From assembly GCA_029261675.1 (NCBI GenBank), contig JAJDBA010000202.1, positions 1 to 30,084 on the forward strand: DNA of 30,084 nucleotides. Reading direction: 5' to 3'. A model generated the notes under the pieces. It had not been told where the DNA came from. It saw only the letters and a program-made list of their open reading frames with translations, and did no database searches. The stretch comes from Nitrospinaceae bacterium (lineage in GTDB: Bacteria > Nitrospinota > Nitrospinia > Nitrospinales > VA-1). Shown here one piece after another: positions 7,536-15,048 of this stretch (its first letter is position 1; every line of letters starts with the position of its first letter). A program made the position numbers and the translations under genes.

Positions 7536-9167
7536 TCAGCCGTCTACGGGTTGCTGGCTGGGTAAGCGCAGAGTAAATTTTGCTCCAATTTTCAGATCAC
7601 TGTCGACGGCAATTTCACCCTTATGCCGGCGAATTATTTTTTCACAGATGGCCAGTCCTATTCCAGATCCAGTGTAATCGTTTTTATTATTTAGCCTTGA
7701 AAATGGCTCAAAAATCTTTTTATAGTACTTCGCAGCAATACCAATGCCATTGTCTTGGATATCTATTTCGCAATAGCCGTCTCCCGTGCACCTTGATGTA
7801 ATTTGAATTTCTGGAGAAATCCCTTCTCTATGAAATTTCATCGCGTTTGAGAGTAGGTTTTGAAACAGCTGGTGTATTTTTGTTTTTTCTATCTCCAAAG
7901 TCGGCAGGTCGCCTATCTTTATTTTCGCACCTGTTTCTTGTATAGATCCTTCGAGGTCGTCTATTACCTCCTGAAGAATTTCATTCAGATCTTCCGAAAT
8001 AAAGTTTGTTTCCATCCGCCCAATGGATGCCCAGCTATATAAATCATCTGTCAAGCAGTACATCCGGATAGAGGCTTTTCCGATACGCTCAATAAATTTA
8101 TCTCTTTTTTTCTGATCCAGATTATTTTCAAGAAGTTGATCGACAAATAAATTAATTTTCCTCAACGGTTCTTTCAAATCGTGAGATGCAACAAAAGTGA
8201 AATTTTTCAACTCCTCATTGTTTTGCTGCAACTCTTTAGCATACATTTTTAAGTTTTCCTCGGATCGATTTTTTTCAATCGCTAACGCTGCGATACGAGC
8301 TGAGGTTTTGATTATTTCCAGCTCAAAATCAGTAGGAGCTTTAGACTGGGAAAAAGTTAAAGCAAAAGAACCTAAAACCTTATCACCAGCACCCATAATT
8401 GGGGAGGACGAACTAGCGTGAAGTCCATTCGCAAGGGCAAAGTCGGCAAACTTTTCCCAACGTGGATCAGTCGAAATATCTTCCGAGATAACCAGCTCCT
8501 TATTATAAACAGCACTACCGCATGAGCCTTCCAATGGACCAATTATCATGCCGTTAAAAGCATTTCTGACTTCTTCGGAAAAGCTTGGGCTAGAACCATC
8601 GATTAATCGAGTCCCTGTATTATCCAGAATAAATATGGAAGCCTTGGCGCAATTGACTTCCCCTTCTGCACCTTTTGTCAAGGTATCAAAAATTTCCTTT
8701 AGGGGCTTGCCTGTCGCCAGCTTTTCTAAAGCATTGTTCTGGAGCCTTAAAAGAACCTCATTTTTATTATTTTTCCGCTCTCTATGTATCGTGAAAACCA
8801 GATCTGTTTTTAGCCCACCTTGTAACGGATTGATTTCAACACCCAAGTCAATGGGGACAATATGTTTATCCTTAGATAAAAAATTCCTTGGCAGGCTTTT
8901 TAAATAACCTCTTTCTTTTAGCTGGGCTTCCTCTGCAATTGAAAATAAAGTGGAAACTCCACGTTCCTTCGAAAAAAATTTTTCAACCTCTTGATTCAGA
9001 AAGTCTATTTCTTTGTACCCAAACAAATAAAAATCATCACCATTTATTGACTTGATAGTTTTTTTGGCATCTGTGGTAATTGTAAAATCCATTTCTTGAT
9101 ATCTGTTTTTATCCCTCAAAACGGGAGAATGGTTAATGAATATTCGATTGTCTGGAACTGCAGTCAC
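7536..9167 (-). CDS. Cytoplasmic GAF-domain sensor histidine kinase
   Basis: This 543-residue kinase has no evident membrane segment. An N-terminal region (about 20-130) looks like a PAS-type sensor. It is followed by a GAF domain (about 150-300, with GSCGSAVYNKELVISEDI), a short coiled coil, a HisKA dimerisation domain with phospho-acceptor H329 in FVASHDLKEPLRKI, and a HATPase domain with N box (QNLLSNAMKFH), G1 (DNGIGI) and G2 (GSGIGLAI). This layout resembles phytochrome-like light or redox kinases, but no chromophore-binding Cys is obvious. No response regulator adjoins it, so it is an orphan. The N-terminal region has several possible Met starts; the longest was kept. Confidence 0.9.
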   Translation of the reverse strand: MTAVPDNRIFINHSPVLRDKNRYQEMDFTITTDAKKTIKSINGDDFYLFGYKEIDFLNQEVEKFFSKERGVSTLFSIAEEAQLKERGYLKSLPRNFLSKDKHIVPIDLGVEINPLQGGLKTDLVFTIHRERKNNKNEVLLRLQNNALEKLATGKPLKEIFDTLTKGAEGEVNCAKASIFILDNTGTRLIDGSSPSFSEEVRNAFNGMIIGPLEGSCGSAVYNKELVISEDISTDPRWEKFADFALANGLHASSSSPIMGAGDKVLGSFALTFSQSKAPTDFELEIIKTSARIAALAIEKNRSEENLKMYAKELQQNNEELKNFTFVASHDLKEPLRKINLFVDQLLENNLDQKKRDKFIERIGKASIRMYCLTDDLYSWASIGRMETNFISEDLNEILQEVIDDLEGSIQETGAKIKIGDLPTLEIEKTKIHQLFQNLLSNAMKFHREGISPEIQITSRCTGDGYCEIDIQDNGIGIAAKYYKKIFEPFSRLNNKNDYTGSGIGLAICEKIIRRHKGEIAVDSDLKIGAKFTLRLPSQQPVDG

Positions 9168-9342
9168 ATCTTAATCTATGAAAACTTTAGCACAGAAGTT
9201 ACTTGGCAAATAACCGCTATTTTATTTTTTAGATGATCTAGATATATAATGACCTGACATATCCTGTTCTCACAATATCTATAGCTGGAGATTTAAATTG
9301 CGCCTACATAAATCTACTCTGAATAAAGAGTAATAAATATAT

Positions 9343-9639
9343 ATGATTATCGTAATATTTTTTAGTGTATCCACAGTGGCTTTATTCTTTATGAAGGCAA
9401 TTCTTTGGTCCCTTTTCCAGTGGGGAGCAAAGATTGCTATACCCCTAGCTCTAATTTTAAGCGCGATTTATATAGGGAGCTTTTTTTTAGCAAAATCAAA
9501 TAGCAGGTTTAATATTTCTAAAACAGCTCTAGCCTGGGTTTGGGCTATTGGTTTTATCGAGCTATTGTTTCTGGGAGGACTATACCACCTAACGCCGCAA
9601 TTTTTTCCATCCATTGTAGGAGATTTTTTTTTCGGGTGA
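9343..9639 (+). CDS. Small membrane protein of unknown function
   Basis: This 98-residue, strongly hydrophobic protein has three candidate transmembrane segments: about 2-20, 28-49 and 64-84. The C-terminus is short and aromatic (QFFPSIVGDFFFG). No ribosome-binding site stands out, and a 175-base gap separates it from the divergent histidine kinase upstream. It precedes the GAF kinase/response regulator pair by about 80 bases and could be co-transcribed with it, but nothing in the sequence proves that. I do not recognise the family. Confidence 0.5.
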   Translation: MIIVIFFSVSTVALFFMKAILWSLFQWGAKIAIPLALILSAIYIGSFFLAKSNSRFNISKTALAWVWAIGFIELLFLGGLYHLTPQFFPSIVGDFFFG

Positions 9640-9720
9640 AAAAAGTGGAGCTTTTATGGCAAAGTATGATTCCACGTGAGAAACTATAGAGACTAATAGA
9701 AAAGCTATTCGGAAGCGAGA

Positions 9721-10968
9721 TTGAACTCTATGAATACCAGAATTACCGAAGAGTATCGCGTATTGCATAATGTCGCACAAATTCTCCAGAACCCAGGAGA
9801 CCTGATTAAAATTTTGCAAAAAACCATGAAGGCTCTTACTGAATTTGAAGGTCTTCAAGTAGAAAACAAAGCCGGGATTTTTTTAACGGATAATAAAGAA
9901 AAGGTTTTACGACTTCTTACCACTTATGGCGACTTCAGTCGGGAGTTTATTGAAAAAGAACAGATGGTTCCTTTTGGCGACTGTCTTTGCGGGCGCGTGG
10001 CGGTTTCAGGCGAGTTATTGATGAGTGAAAGTTGTTACTCCGATTCACGACATGATAGATTATATTCAGACATGACACCTCATGGTCACTATATTGTTCC
10101 TTTAATTAGCTTCGAAAAGCTTGTCGGTGTTCTGTTTTTATATACAAACACTCACCCCTCTTGGTATCAGCATAGTCAGGAAGTTCTTTTGTCCATAGGG
10201 GGTTTGATTGCAAATACTATCGAGAGAAAACAGATCGATGAAGAGTTGGATGCGCATCGCAATAGATTAGAAGAAATTGTTTCATCCCGCACTCAGGATT
10301 TAGTCCAATCGAAAGAACAATACAGAAGGCTTAACAACGAAATCCAGACGGTTCGTGAAGAAGAAAAGTCTCGCCTATCTCGGGAAGTGCATGACCAGTT
10401 GGGACAAGCGTTGACTGCATTGAAAATGGACACGATTCATGTTGATAAAAAACTATCAGCAAATCAGATTGATTTGAAAAATCAGGTAAAATCTATGACC
10501 CGAACCATAGATGAAACAATAAAATCAGTTCAACATATTGCAACAGAACTGCGCCCCCCCGTCCTTGATGCTTTTGGTCTTTGTGAAGCCATCTCTTGGC
10601 AGGCAAAAGAATATGAAAATAGACATGGAATCAAATTTAATCTGAATTGTCTTCAAGACCATGTCGAGATTGATAAGAATCTACAAACAGCATTGTTTCG
10701 AATTTTTCAAGAGGCCGTTACAAATATCCTTCGGCACGCAAATGCCAGTCATGTTCAAGTTCGGATGAATCATGAAAAAAATACTTTAATTTTTGCCATT
10801 GGAGATAATGGTATTGGAATAACAGAGAAAGATATAGAAAACCCTGAGTCGTTAGGCCTTATTGGTATAAAAGAAAGAGTTTATCCTTGGGGTGGACAGG
10901 TAAACTTTGAAAGCTCCTCTGGAAAGGGTACGCTACTAATAATTTCAATTCCATTAATGAAACAATGA
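9721..10968 (+). CDS. GAF-domain histidine kinase of the NarX/LiaS (HisKA_3) type
   Basis: The protein has an N-terminal GAF domain (about residues 20-175, with the GDCLCGRVA motif and two close cysteines), then a coiled coil (about 178-215), a HisKA_3 domain with H224 in SREVHDQLGQALTALKMD, and a HATPase domain (N box EAVTNILRH, G1 GDNGIGI, G2 LGLIGIKERV). HisKA_3 kinases pair with NarL/FixJ-type regulators, and one overlaps the 3' end by four bases. No membrane segment is seen, so sensing is cytoplasmic, perhaps of redox state or a small ligand through the GAF domain. The TTG at 9721 has GGAAG five bases upstream; an ATG at 9730 is the alternative start, with overly long spacing. Confidence 0.92.
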   Translation: MNSMNTRITEEYRVLHNVAQILQNPGDLIKILQKTMKALTEFEGLQVENKAGIFLTDNKEKVLRLLTTYGDFSREFIEKEQMVPFGDCLCGRVAVSGELLMSESCYSDSRHDRLYSDMTPHGHYIVPLISFEKLVGVLFLYTNTHPSWYQHSQEVLLSIGGLIANTIERKQIDEELDAHRNRLEEIVSSRTQDLVQSKEQYRRLNNEIQTVREEEKSRLSREVHDQLGQALTALKMDTIHVDKKLSANQIDLKNQVKSMTRTIDETIKSVQHIATELRPPVLDAFGLCEAISWQAKEYENRHGIKFNLNCLQDHVEIDKNLQTALFRIFQEAVTNILRHANASHVQVRMNHEKNTLIFAIGDNGIGITEKDIENPESLGLIGIKERVYPWGGQVNFESSSGKGTLLIISIPLMKQ

Positions 10969-11618
10969 GCGCTGCAAGAAAAGATTCTATTAAAATATTG
11001 ATCGCCGATGATCATGAGATTGTTCGACAAGGACTTAAAACAATTCTATCGGAGCATTCCGATTTAGAAGTGATTGCTGAAGCTGAAAATGGGAATGAGG
11101 TTCTAAAAATTATTCAAAAGACCAAGTTAGATTTAGTCCTACTCGATTTTGATATGCCGGAAAAAAATGGACTGGACACTTTAATTGAACTTAAAAACAT
11201 GAAGCCAAATTTACCCGTCATTATTCTAAGCATTTTTCCAGAAGACCATTATGGAACCCGCTTTTTAAAAGCTGGAGCTTCGGGTTATCTGGGAAAAGCC
11301 AGCGCATCGGAACGCCTTGTTGAAGCTGTGCGAAAAGTTGCTGGCGGAGGCAAATATATATCTCCAGAACTCACCGATAAACTGGTTACCGACCTCACTA
11401 ATGATTCAGAAAAACCCGCTCATGAAGTACTGACCGATAGAGAGTTTCAAGTTTTTCGAGGTCTGGCATCTGGAAAAAAAATTAAGGAAATTGCTAATGA
11501 ACTCTGCCTTAGCATCAACACGATCAGCACATATCGCTCACGCATCCTGCAAAAATTAAATTTTACAAGTAATGCCGAACTCATCCGGTATGCTATTGAA
11601 ATGGGGTTGGTTTCATAG
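10965..11618 (+). CDS. NarL/FixJ family response regulator
   Basis: This 217-residue regulator has a receiver domain (about 9-125) with the acidic pair D15/D16, phospho-acceptor D61 in LLDFDMP, the switch Ser near residue 89 in ILSIF, and K110 in YLGKA. It also has a LuxR-type helix-turn-helix (about 152-212) with LTDREFQVFRGLASGKKIKEIA and the recognition helix STYRSRILQKL. The start overlaps the kinase stop (ATGA), a standard sign of a cognate pair with coupled translation. Possible targets downstream are the DUF1264 and cytochrome genes, but that is inference from position only. Confidence 0.95.
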   Translation: MSAARKDSIKILIADDHEIVRQGLKTILSEHSDLEVIAEAENGNEVLKIIQKTKLDLVLLDFDMPEKNGLDTLIELKNMKPNLPVIILSIFPEDHYGTRFLKAGASGYLGKASASERLVEAVRKVAGGGKYISPELTDKLVTDLTNDSEKPAHEVLTDREFQVFRGLASGKKIKEIANELCLSINTISTYRSRILQKLNFTSNAELIRYAIEMGLVS

Positions 11619-11879
11619 AAATCAATTTTTTAACTCCCCCGGAATCTTATTCCATAGATCAAAACCACTTGTAGTAAAACTACTACATAAACTTAGTCTT
11701 TCCCGTTATTTTTTTATTGCCTATTTCAAGTTAGAATTTATCCTAAATATAAGTGCGAAAAAAGAGAGTTCCTTCACAACATTTATATGAGGTTTGGGAT
11801 TGGTATTACAATAAAGAAAAGATGAGTCCTAAGATTTCAAAACAGAATCATTTTTTCAAATTCTTAATTGGAGGTAAAA

Positions 11880-12401
11880 ATGCGACATATTTGTAAATCG
11901 GTTTTCATGATGAGTGTCTTAGGTTTACTGGTTATGGGATTTCTTGCAACCCCGGCCATGAGTGGTGGGAATGGGCCAGCAGATGGATATACCATTCATG
12001 TGCAAGCACCGCATATGATGGCTGATGGTTCAGTGGGAGGTCCATATCATCATTACTGTAAAGGAATTCAGGGCGGAGAAATTCTTCAGTGTATGCTTTT
12101 TGAAACTACTGCTCCCGATGCAAGAATGGTAGCTGTCGAATATTTTATTGCCAAAGATCTCGCACGAAAGAATGTTCCCCTGATTCAATGGAACCGAGCG
12201 TTTCACGATCATCAAGTTGAGATAGACACGGGCCGAGTTGCAATTCTTGATATTGAAGACCCAAAAGAAGTGAAAGCCCTTGCTGAGGCTGCGGGTAAAA
12301 CCGATGGAGTAATCTTTCATCTGTGGGGAAAAGATCAAGTAATTCCAGATGGAACAGTGACAATCCCTACCTCTCTGGGACATGTTTTTAGAACAAAATA
12401 G
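11880..12401 (+). CDS. Exported DUF1264 (OBAP-like) family protein
   Basis: This 173-residue protein has a clear signal peptide (MRHICKSVFMMSVLGLLVMG..., cleavage near PAMS/GG). The mature part contains HHYCKGIQGGEILQCMLF followed by ARMVAVEYFIA and a WNRAFHDHQVEI stretch. This is the DUF1264 pattern known from plant oil-body-associated proteins and many bacterial proteins of unknown biochemical role. The several His and Cys residues could bind metal, but that is inference. The start at 11880 is chosen because GGAGGT sits at 11870-11875. The gene follows the two-component pair by about 260 bases and precedes a cytochrome c, suggesting a periplasmic, possibly redox, function. Confidence 0.75.
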   Translation: MRHICKSVFMMSVLGLLVMGFLATPAMSGGNGPADGYTIHVQAPHMMADGSVGGPYHHYCKGIQGGEILQCMLFETTAPDARMVAVEYFIAKDLARKNVPLIQWNRAFHDHQVEIDTGRVAILDIEDPKEVKALAEAAGKTDGVIFHLWGKDQVIPDGTVTIPTSLGHVFRTK

Positions 12402-12408
12402 TCACACA

Positions 12409-12446
12409 GGCCACAGAGGGGGTGCTAATTCGCTCTCTCTGTGGTC
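12409..12446 (+). terminator. Hairpin after DUF1264 gene, possible terminator
   Basis: A ten-base stem (GGCCACAGAG pairing with CTCTGTGGTC, one G-U pair) closes an 18-base loop eight bases after the DUF1264 stop codon. A uridine tract is weak (TTAAT), so this may be an attenuating or mRNA-stabilising structure rather than a full intrinsic terminator. The downstream cytochrome gene has its own AGGAG. Confidence 0.5.
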
Positions 12447-12479
12447 TTAATCTGCATATTCATATCCAGGAGCATCGTT

Positions 12480-12923
12480 ATGATGGGGTGCAAAATGAGA
12501 TCTTTGAGATTTTTATTATTGTGTCTGGGGCTTTGGCCTTTGGGAAGCGAAGCGGCTGACCCTGAAGTTCTGAAACCACGTGTGCCTCCTGCTCAAATAG
12601 AGGAAGCCCGATCGTGGAAGAATCCGTTTCCGGCAACACCGGATAATATTCAAAAAGGGAAAATATTTTTTCACGGGAAGGCGTATTGCATGACTTGCCA
12701 TGGAAAAGACGGAAAAGGGCTAGGAGATATCCCAGGGCTAACCGGGAAGCTTCCCCGAAATTTCACCGATAAAGATTGGCAGGCTGCCCGTATGGATGGC
12801 GAACTCTTATGGATATTGAAAAATGGAAGTTCTGGAACAGCTATGGTTTCTTTTATCCCTCAAGTCTTAACAGAGGATGAAGCTTGGCACGTCATTTTAT
12901 ATATAAGGTCATTTGGAAAATAA
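12480..12923 (+). CDS. Periplasmic monohaem c-type cytochrome
   Basis: This 147-residue exported class I cytochrome c has a signal peptide that includes the hydrophobic run LRFLLLCLGLWPLG, cleaved near SEA/AD. The single haem site is C70-M-T-C73-H74, followed by GKDGKGLGDIPG. The likely distal ligand is M122 in GTAMVSF, and a C-terminal helix (EDEAWHVILYIRSFG) is typical of the fold. It should carry electrons in the periplasm; its partners are unknown. The ATG at 12480 is chosen because AGGAG lies seven bases upstream and it leads straight into the signal peptide. It lies 78 bases after the DUF1264 gene on the same strand. Confidence 0.93.
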   Translation: MMGCKMRSLRFLLLCLGLWPLGSEAADPEVLKPRVPPAQIEEARSWKNPFPATPDNIQKGKIFFHGKAYCMTCHGKDGKGLGDIPGLTGKLPRNFTDKDWQAARMDGELLWILKNGSSGTAMVSFIPQVLTEDEAWHVILYIRSFGK

Positions 12924-12989
12924 ACATTCCAAGAGATTGTCTTTTCCCTCCTCATGCAGGTCCATAGTTTTCAATAATAAATAAAAAGG

Positions 12990-13154
12990 CTAATTGCTTT
13001 TAGCGGTGGATTGCTTTTTCGCTTTTTTAGGTTTTGTAGCGGACATATTAAAATTTGATTCAAATTTATCCCAGTATTTTCGGCTCAATTGCTGCCCAGA
13101 AATTATTTTTTTCAATTTATTTTTACTATCCATAACTCGGACTTCATAAAACAT
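12990..13154 (-). CDS. Small basic protein, 54 residues
   Basis: This short gene has one of the strongest ribosome-binding sites in the window: AGGAGGT ends five bases before its ATG. The product is 54 residues. The N-terminal half (MFYEVRVMDSKNKLKK, then SGQQLSRKYWDKFES) looks folded, with alternating hydrophobic residues. The tail from about residue 37 is Lys/Ala/Ser-rich (KPKKAKKQSTAKS) and highly basic, like small nucleic-acid-binding or ribosome-associated proteins. I do not recognise a family. It is transcribed alone on the minus strand and converges on the cytochrome gene with 66 bases between the stop codons. Confidence 0.7.
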   Translation of the reverse strand: MFYEVRVMDSKNKLKKIISGQQLSRKYWDKFESNFNMSATKPKKAKKQSTAKSN

Positions 13155-13411
13155 GGGGCACCTCCTTCTGAAGTTTCTAATTTATGCTTAGCAGAATAGA
13201 ATATTTGGATTAAATTAATGTTAATCTGGCATTAAGTATTTTTAATGTAAGGTCTATCATTTCAATACGACAGCGTTAAATTGGCTTTAAATTTCATATA
13301 TTTTTCGCTCGGCCCTTTTCGACAGTATTTAGAAAAATATGAACTTTTTGAGAGTTTCTTATATGATAAGGAAAATAATGGGTTGCTTTAATTTTGACAG
13401 GAGAAAATGTA

Positions 13412-13864
13412 ATGAGTGAAGGGGCCAAGAAAAGTTATCATTTTAACTCGAACATGCGTTCCAATTCGGGTTCGAGATCTACAATGTCAAATAATGAAGA
13501 CCGCTATCTTCGAGCCTTGGAAATTCAGGAGCGTAAGCAAGCTATTATTGATCAGGAGCTGGAAAAACAAAGGATCATCGACGAAGCAGAAAAAGCAATT
13601 GCGGATGAAAAAGCCCGACAAGAGGCAGAGGCCAAAGCAGCCGCGGCAGAAGAAGAAGCTGCCAATGCACCGGTTGCTGTTGTTGAAGAAGCACCTGCAG
13701 CCGAAGAAGCTGCCCCTGCTGCTGCTCCAGCAGCCAAACCCGCTCCCTCTGGCAATTTTGTTCCAGGTCCCACACCTAGAAAAGATTTCACCTCTGACGA
13801 AAAAGCCGCAATGCTGAAAAGAGCCAGAGCCCACGCCGCCGAAGTTGCAAAACGAAAAAGCTAA
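13412..13864 (+). CDS. Ala/Glu-rich coiled-coil protein of unknown function
   Basis: This 150-residue hydrophilic protein has no signal peptide. Residues about 1-30 are Ser/Asn-rich, and about 30-85 form a highly charged helix (ERKQAIIDQELEKQRIIDEA...) likely to be a coiled coil. Residues about 80-115 are an Ala/Pro/Glu-rich low-complexity linker, and the C-terminus (about 118-150) holds PRKDFTSDEKAAMLKRARAHAAEV, which could be a short conserved helix. AGGAG at 13399-13403 lies eight bases before the ATG at 13412, so that start is preferred. I do not recognise a named family. The low-complexity linker makes open frames on the other strands appear, and these are composition artefacts. Confidence 0.7.
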   Translation: MSEGAKKSYHFNSNMRSNSGSRSTMSNNEDRYLRALEIQERKQAIIDQELEKQRIIDEAEKAIADEKARQEAEAKAAAAEEEAANAPVAVVEEAPAAEEAAPAAAPAAKPAPSGNFVPGPTPRKDFTSDEKAAMLKRARAHAAEVAKRKS

Positions 13865-13882
13865 AGCAGACTCATTCCCTAA

Positions 13883-14230
13883 TCAGAGAATATCCAATAC
13901 CTGTTCTGGTGGACGGCCTAAAGCAGCTTTTCCATTGGCAACTACGATGGGACGCTCAATAAGGATCGGATGCTCGACCATAAAACCAATCAAATCTTTG
14001 TCCGATAAGGAAAGGTTTGCCAGCCCTAATTCTTCATACTCACCTTCTTTTTTCCGTACTAGGTCGCGAGGCGCGATCCCCAACTGGGACAAAATCTCTT
14101 TTAATTTTTCTGCGGTCGGCGGATTTTTAAGATATTCAATAATGTTAGGCGTGATGCCTTTCTCGCCAAGCAACTCCAGAGTCTGACGTGATTTACTGCA
14201 TTTGGGATTGTGATAAAGGGTTACGGACAT
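13883..14230 (-). CDS. ArsC family (glutaredoxin-type) arsenate reductase-like protein
   Basis: This 115-residue thioredoxin-fold protein of the ArsC/Spx family begins with the catalytic motif HNPKCSKSR (nucleophile C11 with the following Arg). It ends with the conserved IERPIVV and GRPPEQVL stretches. Glutaredoxin-linked ArsC reduces arsenate to arsenite using glutathione. The small YfgD-like subgroup has the same motifs with less certain function, and the length here fits either. No arsR, arsB or acr3 gene is nearby, which argues against a dedicated arsenic operon. It converges on the coiled-coil gene with 18 bases between. Confidence 0.87.
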   Translation of the reverse strand: MSVTLYHNPKCSKSRQTLELLGEKGITPNIIEYLKNPPTAEKLKEILSQLGIAPRDLVRKKEGEYEELGLANLSLSDKDLIGFMVEHPILIERPIVVANGKAALGRPPEQVLDIL

Positions 14231-14472
14231 AGTTGTATTTTTAAGTGATAAGTACCTAATAAAGGCCAGTATAATATGATTCTTTTAATTTAACAGGTCT
14301 GTTATACCATTAGATGGTGTCCACCCAATTGAAATAAATGTTCGAAGCTTGGATGAAGTAGGAGGGTGTTATGCTGCCCCGCAGGTTCATGATCCTTTCT
14401 TAAAAATTTGAAGTGACGTTGAGGTTATCCCTCACTATAATTGATTAAACAAAGAGACATTAAGGAGAAAAG

Positions 14473-14871
14473 ATGGACTTGGTAAAAGATAACGTCGTTT
14501 ATATGGATGAGGCTAATTTAAACATTCTGCCTGAAGCTACCGTGTTGGAAGCCGCCAAGAAAATGCGCGACAAAAAATTAAGTGCTTTAATTGTTGCGGG
14601 AGGGGGACAAAATTTAGGGATCATAACAGAAACCGATTTATCCCGAAAAATTGTAGCAGAAGAGTTAAATCCTAAAGAAACCAAAGTCAAATTTATAATG
14701 GCAAAACCTATTGTCACCATTGAGAGTGACAGTTCAATGATGAGTGCATTTTTAAAAATGGGGTCTCACAATATTCGGCACGTTGCCGTGACAGAAGACG
14801 AACTGGTAATGGGGATTCTTACTATTAGTGATTTTGTCAATTACTACACAAAGAAATTTGGAAAAAAATAA
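14473..14871 (+). CDS. CBS-domain pair protein (paralogue 2)
   Basis: This 132-residue protein is made only of two CBS domains. Repeat one covers about residues 8-70 (LPEATVLEAAKKM ... GIITETDLSRKIVAEELNP). Repeat two covers about 73-125 (KFIMAKPIVTIESD ... VMGILTISDFVNYY). AAGGAG six bases before the ATG gives a strong start. It resembles the CBS protein at 1441-1860 in length, in the TExDxxRKxVAExLxP stretch and in the Tyr-rich end, so the two are paralogues. Such stand-alone modules sense adenine nucleotides. The target is unknown. The potassium channel downstream is on the other strand. Confidence 0.88.
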   Translation: MDLVKDNVVYMDEANLNILPEATVLEAAKKMRDKKLSALIVAGGGQNLGIITETDLSRKIVAEELNPKETKVKFIMAKPIVTIESDSSMMSAFLKMGSHNIRHVAVTEDELVMGILTISDFVNYYTKKFGKK

Positions 14872-14904
14872 AAGTAAAAATCTATCCGATAACAGTAGTG
14901 GGCG

Positions 14905-15048
14905 TTAGAGGGCAGAGGCTTTTCTTAGAAAGACTTCGAGGGATTTTTTCTGGTAGAGGGCGATACCCATCATGCCATCGCCATTAAAATCGGCACTTGC
15001 AATGGATCTCGGTTGTGAGCCAACCACATAGTTGGTTTCATTTTTAAG
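14905..15048 (-). pseudogene. Remnant of an FG-GAP/VCBS-repeat protein (C-terminal piece)
   Basis: Read leftwards from 15048 to a TAA at 14905-14907, the bases encode about 47 residues that contain VGSQPRSIASADFNGDGMMG followed by IALYQKKSLEVFLRK. This matches one FG-GAP/VCBS blade: a Pro-Arg-Ser-Ile-Ala strand, the DFNGDG calcium loop, then two strands. There is no start codon before the motif, and an in-frame TAG lies at 15049-15051, so this is a leftover 3' end rather than a gene. It lies just beyond, and overlaps by five bases, the stop of the potassium channel gene. The rest of the repeat protein has probably been deleted or replaced. Confidence 0.55.

Noticed and set aside
7533..7538. 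Direct abutment of two convergent stop codons (ankyrin gene and kinase)
   Set aside because: Tight convergent packing is common in compact bacterial genomes, and no shared terminator structure is visible there.
11572..11790. A 72-codon frame after the response regulator
   Set aside because: It overlaps the regulator out of frame, lacks a ribosome-binding site, and its product has no recognisable pattern.
13487..13834. Several long open frames with Cys/Gly- or Gln/Leu-rich products on the minus strand
   Set aside because: They mirror the Ala/Pro/Glu low-complexity codons of the 13412-13864 gene and are composition artefacts.
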